Assembly (NCBI RefSeq): GCF_000426705.1
Contig: NZ_KE384555.1
Coordinates: forward strand, 158,362-222,361
Source: Spirochaeta cellobiosiphila DSM 17781
GTDB taxonomy: Bacteria > Spirochaetota > Spirochaetia > DSM-17781
DNA length: 64,000 bases
Direction: 5' to 3'
The position numbers were made by a program, and so were the translations under genes. The stretch's first letter is position 1, and every line of letters begins with the position of its first letter. Below, in pieces: positions 8,826 through 16,446 of this stretch. The notes under the pieces are model-generated. The model saw only the letters and a program-made list of their open reading frames with translations, searched no databases and was not told where the DNA came from.

Positions 8826-9203
8826 TTATCCTAACAGTTTTTTTTCCTTTTCTATGAAGACCTTCTCATAATTATGAATCTTTTTATCAAGCCGCCCTAA
8901 GGTTTCCTTCATCTCATTGATACGATCATTAAGTTGATTTCTTTGTACCAATAATAAATTCTTACGTCTTTCTATGGTGCTGTCACCTTGTTCATATAGA
9001 CTAAGATATTCCGTTAAAACATCAATAGAAAGACCTGCATTCCGCATGCTTATTGCAAAATGAACCCAGTTAAGGTTCTCATCTGTATAGTCACGAATAC
9101 CTGATTTGGATCGATTCACATGGGGGATTAAACCAATACGTTCATAGTAACGTAAGGTATCAGTTGAAATATTGTATTTTTCACTAACATCACTAATAAG
9201 CAC
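8826..9203 (-). CDS. MerR-family transcriptional regulator (AdhR-like)
   Basis: The protein has 125 residues. The start is GTG 9203, with GGAG 8 bases upstream. The N-terminal winged helix-turn-helix is plain (LISDVSEKYNISTDTLRYYERIGLIP, then the wing SKSGIRDYTDENL), followed by the dimerising coiled coil (about residues 80-118). There is no C-terminal effector domain, and no Cys at all in the protein, so it cannot sense metals or thiols through cysteine as AdhR of Bacillus is thought to do. It most likely activates the adjacent AKR-ADH-AKR operon through the 19-bp-spacer promoter at 8779-8810, and probably itself. Confidence 0.85.
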   Translation of the reverse strand: MLISDVSEKYNISTDTLRYYERIGLIPHVNRSKSGIRDYTDENLNWVHFAISMRNAGLSIDVLTEYLSLYEQGDSTIERRKNLLLVQRNQLNDRINEMKETLGRLDKKIHNYEKVFIEKEKKLLG

Positions 9204-9223
9204 ATATAACTCCTCTGTTAAAC

Positions 9224-9251
9224 ATAATAGTTAGAGTTAGCTCAAAGTCAA
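9224..9251 (-). promoter_or_regulatory. Probable merR promoter with related dyad
   Basis: On the minus strand TTGACT (9246-9251) and TATTAT (9224-9229) are 16 bp apart. The spacer holds an imperfect dyad (TTAGAG-N4-CTCAAA, 9231-9246) with the same half-site spacing as the dyad at 8793-8810, suggesting autoregulation. Confidence 0.45.
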
Positions 9252-9294
9252 TGAAAAAGGCAAAGAATAGCTTCTTATTCCTTGCCTTATGTTA

Positions 9295-9591
9295 TTAGGA
9301 TATTTTTTTCATTAGGGTGTTTTCTGAAGGCCCTTCTGTATACTCCTGAAGTTCTGCCATAGTCTGTTTAAAGTTATCACTATCACCATGAGCTTTAAGA
9401 GCATCCTTGTTAGCCCATACCTCATAGAACACAAAAGATCTAGGATTAGCTAAGTCCTGATGAAGATCATATTTAATACATCCTTCTTCTGTTCTTGTAT
9501 GGTCAATTAGTTTTTGCAGTTTTGAGATAACAGTATCTACAGCGCCCTCTTTTACTGTGAACTTTGCACAGACTGAAATTTCTTCGTTCAT
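9295..9591 (-). CDS. ABM-domain monooxygenase (YgiN-like)
   Basis: The protein has 98 residues and a single ABM (antibiotic biosynthesis monooxygenase) ferredoxin-like domain: SVCAKFTVKEGAVD, the HTRTEEGCIKYDLHQDL segment typical of the family, and FVFYEVWANKDALKAH. Homologues such as E. coli YgiN are cofactor-free quinol monooxygenases that act as small dimers. It sits 12 bases downstream of a nitroreductase and shares its MarR-controlled operon, which fits handling of quinones or nitroaromatics in the cytosol. The actual substrate is unknown. Confidence 0.82.
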   Translation of the reverse strand: MNEEISVCAKFTVKEGAVDTVISKLQKLIDHTRTEEGCIKYDLHQDLANPRSFVFYEVWANKDALKAHGDSDNFKQTMAELQEYTEGPSENTLMKKIS

Positions 9592-9603
9592 CGTTATTCC
9601 TTA

Positions 9604-10344
9604 TTATTTATCGTTCTTAAAGCCTTGTTTAACCATGGTAGGATAGACTTCAGGATAGTAAACCATCTGATAAAGTCTTGCATTCAACTTGCTCCAATTA
9701 CCACTTTGTTCACGGCCAATTTCTTTGTAATAAGCTTCCATTTTTTCATCATACTCTTCGATAGCTTCAGGAAGAATATCTGCATTATAAACTTCATCAT
9801 GACGGAAAGTTCTCATAGGAAGTCGTGGTTTTTTATCAGAACTACCCTTTGGGTGTCCTATAGCTAAACCACAAAGAGGAAAGGTTTTCTCAGGCAGGTT
9901 AAGTAAATCAATAACACCTTGAGGATTTCTTCTAATACCCCCGATGGGAACAATACCTAACCCTAAAGACTCGGCAGCCACAATAGCACCCCCCAGATTT
10001 AATCCCGCATCCACAGCACCAACAACGGTACCTTCTATACTTTCATGAATGACTTGAGTGGCCTGATTCTTTGTTACACTTAGATCCGTTTTATAGAAGT
10101 CAGCAATAAATACAAGAAAAACAGGCGCTTCTACGATCCAGGGGTTTCCACCGGAAAGTTCAGCTAGTTTCTTTCTCGTTTCAAGATTTTTAACAACAAT
10201 AACGGATGTCTGCTGAGCATTTATAGAGTTAGGCATGGCCTGAGCAGCTGCGAGAATTTCGTCAATCATTTTATCATCAACAGCCTGATCTGTATAAGAT
10301 CTAATAGATCTGTGATTTTTAATTGTATCAATAGTACTATTCAA
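9604..10344 (-). CDS. NfsA/NfrA-family FMN nitroreductase
   Basis: The protein has 246 residues. It starts at TTG 10344, with GGAGG 8 bases upstream. The start IKNHRSIRSYTDQAVDD carries the FMN-phosphate Arg cluster (HRSIRSY), AAQAMPNSINAQQTSVIVV the next FMN loop, and GLGIVPIGGIRRNP the NfsA-type loop. The C-terminal extension (MEAYYKEIGREQSGNWSKLN) is the part that marks NfsA/NfrA-type NADPH oxidoreductases. It catalyses two-electron reduction of nitroaromatics, quinones or flavins. It lies directly behind a MarR regulator, a common pairing in which the repressor senses the enzyme's substrates. Confidence 0.88.
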   Translation of the reverse strand: MNSTIDTIKNHRSIRSYTDQAVDDKMIDEILAAAQAMPNSINAQQTSVIVVKNLETRKKLAELSGGNPWIVEAPVFLVFIADFYKTDLSVTKNQATQVIHESIEGTVVGAVDAGLNLGGAIVAAESLGLGIVPIGGIRRNPQGVIDLLNLPEKTFPLCGLAIGHPKGSSDKKPRLPMRTFRHDEVYNADILPEAIEEYDEKMEAYYKEIGREQSGNWSKLNARLYQMVYYPEVYPTMVKQGFKNDK

Positions 10345-10362
10345 GATTAGTACCTCCTTATC

Positions 10363-10791
10363 TTAAGTAATGTCTTTAATATTTGACAGCATACGGTTAA
10401 TTTGCTGTTCCATAAGTTCTCGTTCCTCTGGATCAAAACCTTCAAGCATTCTTTGAACAAACTCCTCTTCAAGAGCTAGCAATTGGGCCTGGATATCATG
10501 CCCCTTAGGGGTTAACCCTATCTCTACACAGCGTTTATCCAGACTATCCTCTTTAAGGATATAACCCTCTCCATAATAGCGGCTTAGTATGTCAGACAAG
10601 GATGACTTGGAGATTCCCCACTCTTCCTGTATGGATTTAAAGTGAAGGAGTTCACCATTCTTTGGGAGTAAAAAAAATAGAGGAATATGTTTTTTAGGTA
10701 AGGGTAAATCCAACTCACTAAAGTGATTAACAATATAATCACGCGCTTTAGTACTTATATCACCCATTTTGCTTAGAAGGCATCTTGCCAA
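10363..10791 (-). CDS. MarR-family transcriptional regulator
   Basis: The protein has 142 residues. I use the TTG at 10791, because GGGAG lies 8 bases upstream and the next in-frame ATG (10767) has no ribosome site. The winged helix-turn-helix is seen as LLHFKSIQEEWGISKSSLSDILSRYYGEGYILKEDSLDKRCVEIGLTPKG, with the wing D-x-R (DKR) typical of MarR. A Cys is present in the wing (RCVEI). It should be a dimeric repressor of its own operon (marR-nitroreductase-ABM). A perfect 20-bp inverted repeat directly upstream of the ribosome site is a good operator candidate. Confidence 0.85.
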   Translation of the reverse strand: MARCLLSKMGDISTKARDYIVNHFSELDLPLPKKHIPLFFLLPKNGELLHFKSIQEEWGISKSSLSDILSRYYGEGYILKEDSLDKRCVEIGLTPKGHDIQAQLLALEEEFVQRMLEGFDPEERELMEQQINRMLSNIKDIT

Positions 10792-10804
10792 TGGTACATC
10801 TCCC

Positions 10805-10824
10805 TTTGTTCGGTTTCGAACAAA
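10805..10824 (-). promoter_or_regulatory. Putative MarR operator
   Basis: A perfect inverted repeat with 8-bp arms (TTTGTTCG, 4-base centre GTTT, CGAACAAA) lies 14-33 bases upstream of the marR start. Position, length and symmetry are those of autoregulatory MarR sites. No co-crystal or known consensus is claimed. Confidence 0.6.
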
Positions 10825-10904
10825 TTAAACATAAGCCATTCAAGAGTCAATATAATTTACTATTATTTTATTTTGATAGGCTTAAGAATAGGGAGTAGAT
10901 AATC

Positions 10905-11365
10905 CCCAAAAGCCATTGTCAGTATAAAAAGTACCCAATACTCACCGTCCTTTGATTAAATCAGGAGTTTCCCTGATAACGACTCAAGTTTACTCTCATT
11001 AAAATACACTTTGAGGTGCATCTTCTAGGGAATAGGATATGAACTCCCATATGGTGGATGGTCCTAACCATATAACTGTGAAGATTCTTCACGGGAAGTC
11101 TTTATTCTCATTAGGTATACAGGAGTTGGGATTTATACAATGTTTGGATTATACGTTATAAAGTTTATGGCTTCACAATTCGCCCCTGTCGAGGCTGATA
11201 TAAACAAATGAGAGTGAATACTTGATAAAAGTTCCCCGGCAGGAACGATTATCAAGCATAGTCTGTATTGAGCAAGGCAAAAATGTAATAAGCTAAGCAT
11301 TACAAGAACATCCACTTCTATCCTCAGAGGGAAAGATTCATAGACCAGGAATCTTTCCCCTACTT
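10905..11365 (+). ncRNA. Candidate structured RNA, unidentified
   Basis: The stretch from 10825 to 11728 has no credible gene, but its middle is dense in complementary arms. In order: ATCAGG/CCTGAT (10960-10977), ATATGGT/ACCATAT (11049-11073), GTGAAG/CTTCAC (11078-11092), the two-part hairpin CTTGATAA...GTTCC/GGAAC...TTATCAAG with an AA/GA internal loop (11221-11256), TGTAAT/ATTACA (11284-11304), and a terminator-like stem (11329-11359). A long-range 9-bp match (10992-11000 with 11207-11215) could close the core. A weak promoter (TTGATA at 10873) lies before it. I looked for the conserved cores of tmRNA, RNase P, SRP, 6S and common riboswitches and did not find them. Confidence 0.3.
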
Positions 11366-11372
11366 ATTTAAG
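11329..11372 (+). terminator. Strong hairpin, possible end of the candidate RNA
   Basis: A perfect 11-bp stem (GGGAAAGATTC and complement, 9-base loop) is followed by CTACTTATTT, a weak U-tract. On the other strand no T-run follows, so the plus-strand reading is preferred. Confidence 0.45.
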
Positions 11373-11426
11373 AAGACATCACAAATATTCCCTTTGAACT
11401 TAAATCCATTGACTTTTTCTAAGCTC

Positions 11427-11525
11427 TTGTCAAAACGAAACACAATCCAAGATAAGACTCCCCTATAGGTGGGTAATTATGATACATAATACCTTGTCAA
11501 AAAGACACTATGTCAAAAAGAAACA
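11427..11525. promoter_or_regulatory. Three TGTCAAAA-type sites upstream of the sigma-54 promoter
   Basis: TTGTCAAAACGAAACA (from 11427), TTGTCAAAAAGACA (from 11494, a TGTC-N5-GACA dyad) and ATGTCAAAAAGAAACA (from 11510) are near-copies. They lie about 115-200 bp before the GG/GC sigma-54 promoter, the usual distance for enhancer-binding-protein sites. The last two are 16 bp apart. The activator is not in this window. Confidence 0.5.
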
Positions 11526-11623
11526 TATCCTTTAACTTAATTGATCAAACAAGACTAAATCATAAATAATATAATTACTTACAATATAAATATTTAAAAA
11601 TTATTAACTATTTTTACCAATTC

Positions 11624-11640
11624 TTGGCACGTTGATTGCT
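11624..11640 (+). promoter_or_regulatory. Sigma-54 (-24/-12) promoter of hsp20
   Basis: TTGGCACGTTGATTGCT matches the RpoN consensus closely. The invariant GG (11626-11627) and GC (11638-11639) are separated by exactly 10 bases. Transcription should begin near 11651, giving a leader of about 78 bases before hsp20. Confidence 0.8.
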
Positions 11641-11692
11641 TAATGATTAGTGAGCAGATGGCTCAGAGATTTTACAATAAAACAATTAGCTT

Positions 11693-11722
11693 GAGATCCT
11701 ATGAGAGGATCTCTACAGGAGG
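11693..11722 (+). promoter_or_regulatory. Leader hairpin next to the hsp20 ribosome site
   Basis: GAGATCCT and AGGATCTC (11693-11713, 5-base loop) form an 8-bp hairpin ending 3 bases before the ribosome site CAGGAGG (11716-11722). The TCCT in the left arm could instead pair with AGGA of the ribosome site, so a temperature-dependent switch is possible but unproven. Confidence 0.35.
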
Positions 11723-11728
11723 CAAATT

Positions 11729-12142
11729 ATGAGATATTTAGTTAGTTCAAACAATGGCTTAGATTGGTCAAGAGATGTTGAAAGAATGATGAACGGGCTA
11801 TGGGGAAACAACCTCAGCACTGCAAAACCAGCTGTTGACTTCATTGAAAAAGACAGTGAGTATCTATTGGTAGCAGACCTCCCAGGAATCGATCAGAAGG
11901 ATGTTAAACTTGAGGTCAAAGATAATCTATTGACGTTTTCTAATATAGAAAAAGAAGATAAGACAGAAGAAAAGCTATCTTATCTTCTTAGAGAAAGACG
12001 AAGCAACACCCTGTCCAGAAGCTTTAGACTTCCTAAGGACTCTGACCAAGACAATATCAAAGCAGAACTTAAGAATGGAATATTAACAATCAACATTGCT
12101 AAAAAACCAGAAGCAAGTCCTAAAAGAATTGCCATTGATTAA
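11729..12142 (+). CDS. hsp20: Small heat-shock protein, Hsp20 family
   Basis: The protein has 137 residues. It has a short N-terminal arm (MRYLVSSNNGLDWSRDVERMMNGLW), an alpha-crystallin domain from about residue 34 (VDFIEKDSEYLLVADLPGIDQKDV through LRERRSNTLSRSFRLP to LKNGILTINIAKK), and a C-terminal tail carrying an I-x-I/V-like anchoring motif (RIAID). These are ATP-independent holdase chaperones forming large oligomers in the cytosol. Start ATG follows CAGGAGG. It is monocistronic, with a sigma-54 promoter upstream and a strong terminator downstream. Control by sigma-54 rather than a heat-shock sigma or HrcA is the unusual part. Confidence 0.92.
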   Translation: MRYLVSSNNGLDWSRDVERMMNGLWGNNLSTAKPAVDFIEKDSEYLLVADLPGIDQKDVKLEVKDNLLTFSNIEKEDKTEEKLSYLLRERRSNTLSRSFRLPKDSDQDNIKAELKNGILTINIAKKPEASPKRIAID

Positions 12143-12173
12143 ACACAACTAGACCCAATAAGTGTTCACCCCG

Positions 12174-12199
12174 GGGCTGTCTTAGGACAGCCCTTTTTT
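12174..12199 (+). terminator. Rho-independent terminator of hsp20
   Basis: The 8-bp stem GGGCTGTC/GACAGCCC with loop TTAG is followed by six Ts. The T-run overlaps the stop codon of the convergent GH43 gene. Confidence 0.9.
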
Positions 12200-13754
12200 A
12201 TAGAATATGCCATGACCAATGAAGCAGGTTCAGATAAGCATGAGAGGAGTTAACATCATCCTTTTGGGAAAGGTATAATCCATTAACATTCCCCACAAAG
12301 CCTCCCGCTTCTTCAGTGCTCATAAAACTAGTATCATATTGTTCAATAAGAGTTACTTTTTCAGAACCCATCAGCCAATCGATATCCAATATGGTGCCTC
12401 GTTGTTTTATGTTTAGGGAAACAGTTTCCTTCTCTTTACTCTTTAATGTATTGAGTTTCTTTTCTACACCTTTACGAATTTCCTTCACATGAATAAACAA
12501 CTCTTCTGAGCTAACTTCCTGCTCTACTAATAACAGATTTTCATCTGATTGAATGATCATGAATCCACCTTTCAATCCAGGAGTTACCTCTTCTAAACGA
12601 AAAGATACGGCAAGATCATAATTGTGGCTTGTCTGTCGGCAGCCTAGAAAAGCAAGTTGTTTTTGATCTCCAGGATACCCAGAAGAAGGATAGAGCTTAA
12701 ACAGATTAGGATTATCATTATGGGCCTCATAAAAGGTGGTGGGAGGATTACGTAATCCTATCCATTCATGGGATAATCCTTGTTTGTTGATGTCAAAAGT
12801 AATGAAAGGCTCAGCCCCAACTTTTACTCTTCCTTCAAAATAATGATTCAAATTAGCAGGAACTAAGCCATCTACAGTATCAGGATAAGGCCAATCCTCT
12901 TCCCATCTTATGGGAGTCAGAAAGGTTTCCCGTCCTAGGGGACTGACTCCCTTTATTTGTCGTGATCCTAGACAAATAAGCCACCATTGTCCTTTATGAT
13001 CCTCAAAGAGATCACCATGACCAATTTTACAAAAAGGATGTCTGTGCCCTAAATGACGGTGAGTCAAGAAAGGATTTGATTTTCTACCTTCCCAGGGCCC
13101 TGTAAGATCAGTGGCCCTCGCTATGGTTAATGCATGATCCATTTCTGTCCCACCTTCTGATATAAGAAGGTAATAATAATCACCTATTTTATAGATATGA
13201 GGGCCTTCTGGCCAAACAGACTGACGTAGAGCCCCCCTCCATAAGGAATAGATAGGACCTGTAAGCTTATGTTTAACTAAATCCAGCTCTTGTAACCAAA
13301 TTTCATTCTCACCGGAATAGCTCTGATTTTCTATAGCTCTAGTCCCACAATACCAACACCGTCCCTCTTCATCGAAGAACAATGAAGGATCTATACCTTC
13401 TGCACCTTCTAACCAATAGACTTCAGACCAGGGGCCTTTAGGATCTTCTGCTGTTACGTAGAAGTTTCCTCCAGTAGTGACGTTAGTACATATCACATAA
13501 AAGAGACCTTCATGATAACGAATGGTAGGAGCAAACAGTCCTCCCGAATGCATAGCATCCTGAAGAGGTAATTGGTCATCCCTATCCAGGACATGGCCTA
13601 TCTGATTCCAATGAACAAGATCTTGAGACTTAAAAAGGGGTAATCCTGGGAAATAGGAGAAGGTAGAATTCACTAGATAGTAGTCCTCACCTACACGACA
13701 CAGGGATGGATCTGGGTAATAACCTGGCAATATGGGATTAGTAATATTTTTCAT
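12198..13754 (-). CDS. GH43 beta-xylosidase / arabinofuranosidase, cytosolic
   Basis: The protein has 518 residues and no signal peptide. The N-terminal five-bladed propeller has the GH43 triad visible: base Asp15 (GYYPDPS), pKa-modulating Asp122 (EGIDPSLFF) and acid Glu183 (WPEGPH). From about residue 325 comes a C-terminal beta-sandwich (XynB-type) with CRQTSHNYDLAVSF and the late loop typical of 500-residue GH43 xylosidases. It should trim xylose (and perhaps arabinose) from the non-reducing end of imported xylo-oligosaccharides. It is the last gene of a five-gene coupled operon and overlaps the SGNH esterase gene by 4 bases (ATGA). Confidence 0.9.
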   Translation of the reverse strand: MKNITNPILPGYYPDPSLCRVGEDYYLVNSTFSYFPGLPLFKSQDLVHWNQIGHVLDRDDQLPLQDAMHSGGLFAPTIRYHEGLFYVICTNVTTGGNFYVTAEDPKGPWSEVYWLEGAEGIDPSLFFDEEGRCWYCGTRAIENQSYSGENEIWLQELDLVKHKLTGPIYSLWRGALRQSVWPEGPHIYKIGDYYYLLISEGGTEMDHALTIARATDLTGPWEGRKSNPFLTHRHLGHRHPFCKIGHGDLFEDHKGQWWLICLGSRQIKGVSPLGRETFLTPIRWEEDWPYPDTVDGLVPANLNHYFEGRVKVGAEPFITFDINKQGLSHEWIGLRNPPTTFYEAHNDNPNLFKLYPSSGYPGDQKQLAFLGCRQTSHNYDLAVSFRLEEVTPGLKGGFMIIQSDENLLLVEQEVSSEELFIHVKEIRKGVEKKLNTLKSKEKETVSLNIKQRGTILDIDWLMGSEKVTLIEQYDTSFMSTEEAGGFVGNVNGLYLSQKDDVNSSHAYLNLLHWSWHIL

Positions 13755-14380
13755 AATTCTATTTCCTTTATAGCTTTGATTAGTTGGGGAGCTAATTTGT
13801 CATAACCTTTATCATTTAGGTGGAGTCCATCGGGCATGATGTCATAATCCACAGTAGCATCCGGATTAAGTAAATTAACCCCTGGGTCTATATAAAATAC
13901 AGGATCCCGTGACCAGAGTTTTAATTGCTCATTAATAATAGTAATACGGGACATATAATCCTGCCCCTCTTCTCCCTTACTTCTAGGATACAAGCCTTGT
14001 AATAGTATTCTGGCACTAGGACAAGAGCTGTGAATGGACATGACTACGTACTTTATTCCTTGAATAATATAATCATTGTCCTGAAGAGGAAGGTTATTCG
14101 TTCCCATGAGAAGGATAAATAAAGAAGGATTAAGATCTTGTAGCTCACCATTTTCAATACGCCACAGCATATTTTCTAAAGTATCACCACCTACTCCCAT
14201 ATTTAAGGCTTTTTTAGTACCCCAATATTTATTCCAAACATCGGGATAATCTTCCCAACGTCTGGTAAGAGAATCTCCAAAAAAGACAATATCAAAGTTT
14301 TCCTTCTGACTTAAACCCAGGAAATAATCATGTTTTTCCCGATGATGATCATCGCTTCTTTCCATAGCTCGCATGGTCAT
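13751..14380 (-). CDS. SGNH/GDSL hydrolase, probable acetylxylan esterase
   Basis: The protein has 209 residues and no signal peptide. The four SGNH blocks are visible: FFGDSLTRRW (nucleophile Ser), NMGVGGDT (Gly), LLMGTNNLP (Asn), and MPDGLHLNDKGY (catalytic Asp/His). In this position, coupled by 4-base ATGA overlaps to a GH10 xylanase upstream and a GH43 downstream, it most likely removes acetyl groups from xylo-oligosaccharides inside the cell. SGNH proteins are variable in substrate, so the deacetylase assignment rests on context. Confidence 0.85.
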   Translation of the reverse strand: MTMRAMERSDDHHREKHDYFLGLSQKENFDIVFFGDSLTRRWEDYPDVWNKYWGTKKALNMGVGGDTLENMLWRIENGELQDLNPSLFILLMGTNNLPLQDNDYIIQGIKYVVMSIHSSCPSARILLQGLYPRSKGEEGQDYMSRITIINEQLKLWSRDPVFYIDPGVNLLNPDATVDYDIMPDGLHLNDKGYDKLAPQLIKAIKEIEL

Positions 14381-15540
14381 AGACTATCCTTTGATAAACA
14401 AACGTTCTGTATCTTATCTTTAATGTTGAGAGAATAATCCCCCTCTGGTCCTGTTATATCCAGTTGACCTTTCTCATTGGTTACTAAAGTTTTTTGTGGA
14501 TATCCCCATTCTATATTGATCAATTCGTCCAGTTTTTGATAAGCAGGCTTAAGACTATAGTCTTTCCTAACTAAGCCAGAGGGAGCATTTAACCAATTGC
14601 CATCTTGTAAATCCCACCATATAAGGGCTTCCACCTGATCGGATTCATAGAGTAAGCGATACATTTCCTCTATTTGCTTGGCCTGTCTTTGTTCACCCTC
14701 TTCTGTACTTGGCCAATCGTTGCTATACGCATCATTCAAATCTTCAATAGCAGGATCAACCAATCTTCCTGATAGAAGAGTATTTTCTGTAAAATGAAGA
14801 GGTAATTTAAAAGTACCAAAAGTGTCAATTAATTCTTGTACCGCTTCCAGTCCTAAATACCCCTGGTGCTGATGTGTCTGTAGACCGATGACGTCGATAG
14901 GACATCCTCTATCTAGAAGTCTTGTTATGAGGTCTTTGTATTCTGATATTAATAGAAAATCATTTATTAATAATGTGGCATCAGGATTCACTTCTTTTGC
15001 TTTTTTAAAACAATCAAAGGCCAGGTTTTCTGCTCCGTATTCCCTTTGTAATCTTGAGATACCATTATCATATCGTTGAAATCTTGGTAGAATTACAACT
15101 TCATTGATAACATCCCACATATCAATAGTGCCCTTATAGTGGCTAACTTCTCTTTCAATCCTCGCCATGGTTTTGGAATAAATGGTTTTGGTATCATATT
15201 GAAGCATCCATTCTGGCCATAAAGTATGCCAACAAAGGGGATGCCCTTTGAGAATTATTCCCTCATTAGAAGCCCAATGAGATGCGGCACTGAGCTCCTT
15301 TTCCTTAGTTTTTCCTTCTTTTGGTTCGTATTGAGCTAAATAAAAGGGTAAGGTAGCCATATTAAAAAGCTTGGTAAAAAGGGTTTTATATTGTTCTGTT
15401 TCCTCTTTGGTTTCCAGACCGATAAAACCAAATCCATTACAACCAAATAAAAACTTATGTTTTTGGAAGCTAACTTCTACTTCACAATTCTTATAGGAAG
15501 GACCTAAATCTACTGTGAAGGTATTGTGTTTATAACTCAT
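14377..15540 (-). CDS. GH10 endo-beta-1,4-xylanase, intracellular
   Basis: The protein has 387 residues and no signal peptide or binding module. The TIM barrel carries the GH10 catalytic pair: acid/base Glu147 (MWDVINE) and nucleophile Glu252 (LPLHFTEN, where most families read ITELD). The substrate-site motif KGHPLCWH (98-105) is also present. A roughly 40-residue C-terminal tail after the barrel is not assigned. An intracellular GH10 next to an LplABC importer cleaves imported (glucurono)xylo-oligosaccharides, as in Paenibacillus aldouronate-utilisation operons. It overlaps the preceding permease gene by ATGA, so translation is coupled. Confidence 0.9.
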   Translation of the reverse strand: MSYKHNTFTVDLGPSYKNCEVEVSFQKHKFLFGCNGFGFIGLETKEETEQYKTLFTKLFNMATLPFYLAQYEPKEGKTKEKELSAASHWASNEGIILKGHPLCWHTLWPEWMLQYDTKTIYSKTMARIEREVSHYKGTIDMWDVINEVVILPRFQRYDNGISRLQREYGAENLAFDCFKKAKEVNPDATLLINDFLLISEYKDLITRLLDRGCPIDVIGLQTHQHQGYLGLEAVQELIDTFGTFKLPLHFTENTLLSGRLVDPAIEDLNDAYSNDWPSTEEGEQRQAKQIEEMYRLLYESDQVEALIWWDLQDGNWLNAPSGLVRKDYSLKPAYQKLDELINIEWGYPQKTLVTNEKGQLDITGPEGDYSLNIKDKIQNVCLSKDSL

Positions 15541-16436
15541 CCTTTTACCCCACCGATGGTAAGACCACTGACAAAGTATTTTTGAAGAAAGGGATAGGCC
15601 ATAATAATAGGTAAACTAACCACGATGGTCATAGCTGCTCTTAATGATTTAGGAGTTACCGAATTACCACTCTGATTACTGGCATTAGAATACACATCAG
15701 ACATACTGGTATTAGAAATAGCCGCATTAGCAGACTGAATCTTTTTCATTAACTCATACTGTAAGGTAGTTAGATTGATCTTGGCTGAATTAAAGATAAA
15801 GGTATCAAACCATGTGTTCCATTGCCAAACAGAGGTAAATAAGACAATAGTAGCTAAAACAGGGGTAGATAAAGGAAGAATGATTTTTCTAAAAATCATA
15901 AAGTCACCAGCCCCTTCCAGCTTCGCACTTTCAACGAGAGATTCTGGCAAACCTCGCATATAAGTTCGAATGACCATCATATTCCAAGCTGTTGTAAGTC
16001 CTGGTAACCAATAGACATGGAAACTATTCACTAAATGAAGTTTTCTATACAGAAAATAAGTAGGAATCAACCCACCATCTATATACATGGTAATAACATA
16101 AATAATAGCAATGGGAACACGAAGAGAGAATTCTTTCCTACTCAAGGTATACGCAACCATTGCTGTACAATAGGTCTGTACCAAAGCTGATATCACTGTT
16201 CTTAATAGGGAATTACGAAATGCTATCCCAATAAATTCATCATATATAATATCTTTAAAATTACTAAATGTTAGAATCCTTGGCCAAATGCCAATGCCTC
16301 CCTTTAAGGAATCCATAGGATCATTTAAGGCAATGGCTAGTGTATTTAAAAAAGGATATAATGTTACGACACATAAAAAGAGTATCATAATAATCTTAAT
16401 TGTATCGAATATAACGTCTCCGCGAGTCTTTCTCAT
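15537..16436 (-). CDS. ABC sugar permease, LplC/YtcP type
   Basis: The protein has 299 residues and six membrane helices. The EAA loop that docks the ATPase is seen as SAKLEGAGDFMIFRKIILPLSTPVL (about 188-212). The C-terminus FLQKYFVSGLTIGGVKG is characteristic of LplC/YtcP permeases of oligosaccharide importers. It partners the LplB-like permease 10 bases upstream and the binding protein before it. No ATPase gene is in the cluster, so a shared MsmX/MalK-like ATPase from elsewhere is presumed. The substrate is inferred from adjoining xylanolytic enzymes. Confidence 0.9.
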   Translation of the reverse strand: MRKTRGDVIFDTIKIIMILFLCVVTLYPFLNTLAIALNDPMDSLKGGIGIWPRILTFSNFKDIIYDEFIGIAFRNSLLRTVISALVQTYCTAMVAYTLSRKEFSLRVPIAIIYVITMYIDGGLIPTYFLYRKLHLVNSFHVYWLPGLTTAWNMMVIRTYMRGLPESLVESAKLEGAGDFMIFRKIILPLSTPVLATIVLFTSVWQWNTWFDTFIFNSAKINLTTLQYELMKKIQSANAAISNTSMSDVYSNASNQSGNSVTPKSLRAAMTIVVSLPIIMAYPFLQKYFVSGLTIGGVKG

Positions 16437-16446
16437 TACTAAGCTC

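Noticed and set aside
11133-11315. 60-aa minus-strand ORF in the hsp20 upstream gap
   Set aside because: No ribosome site, low-complexity hydrophobic sequence, and it lies across RNA-like hairpins.
10905-11372. tmRNA, RNase P RNA or a known riboswitch
   Set aside because: I looked for the conserved cores (tRNA-like end, GAGGAAAGTCC-type P4, TPP, SAM, cobalamin, c-di-GMP and glycine motifs) and found none.
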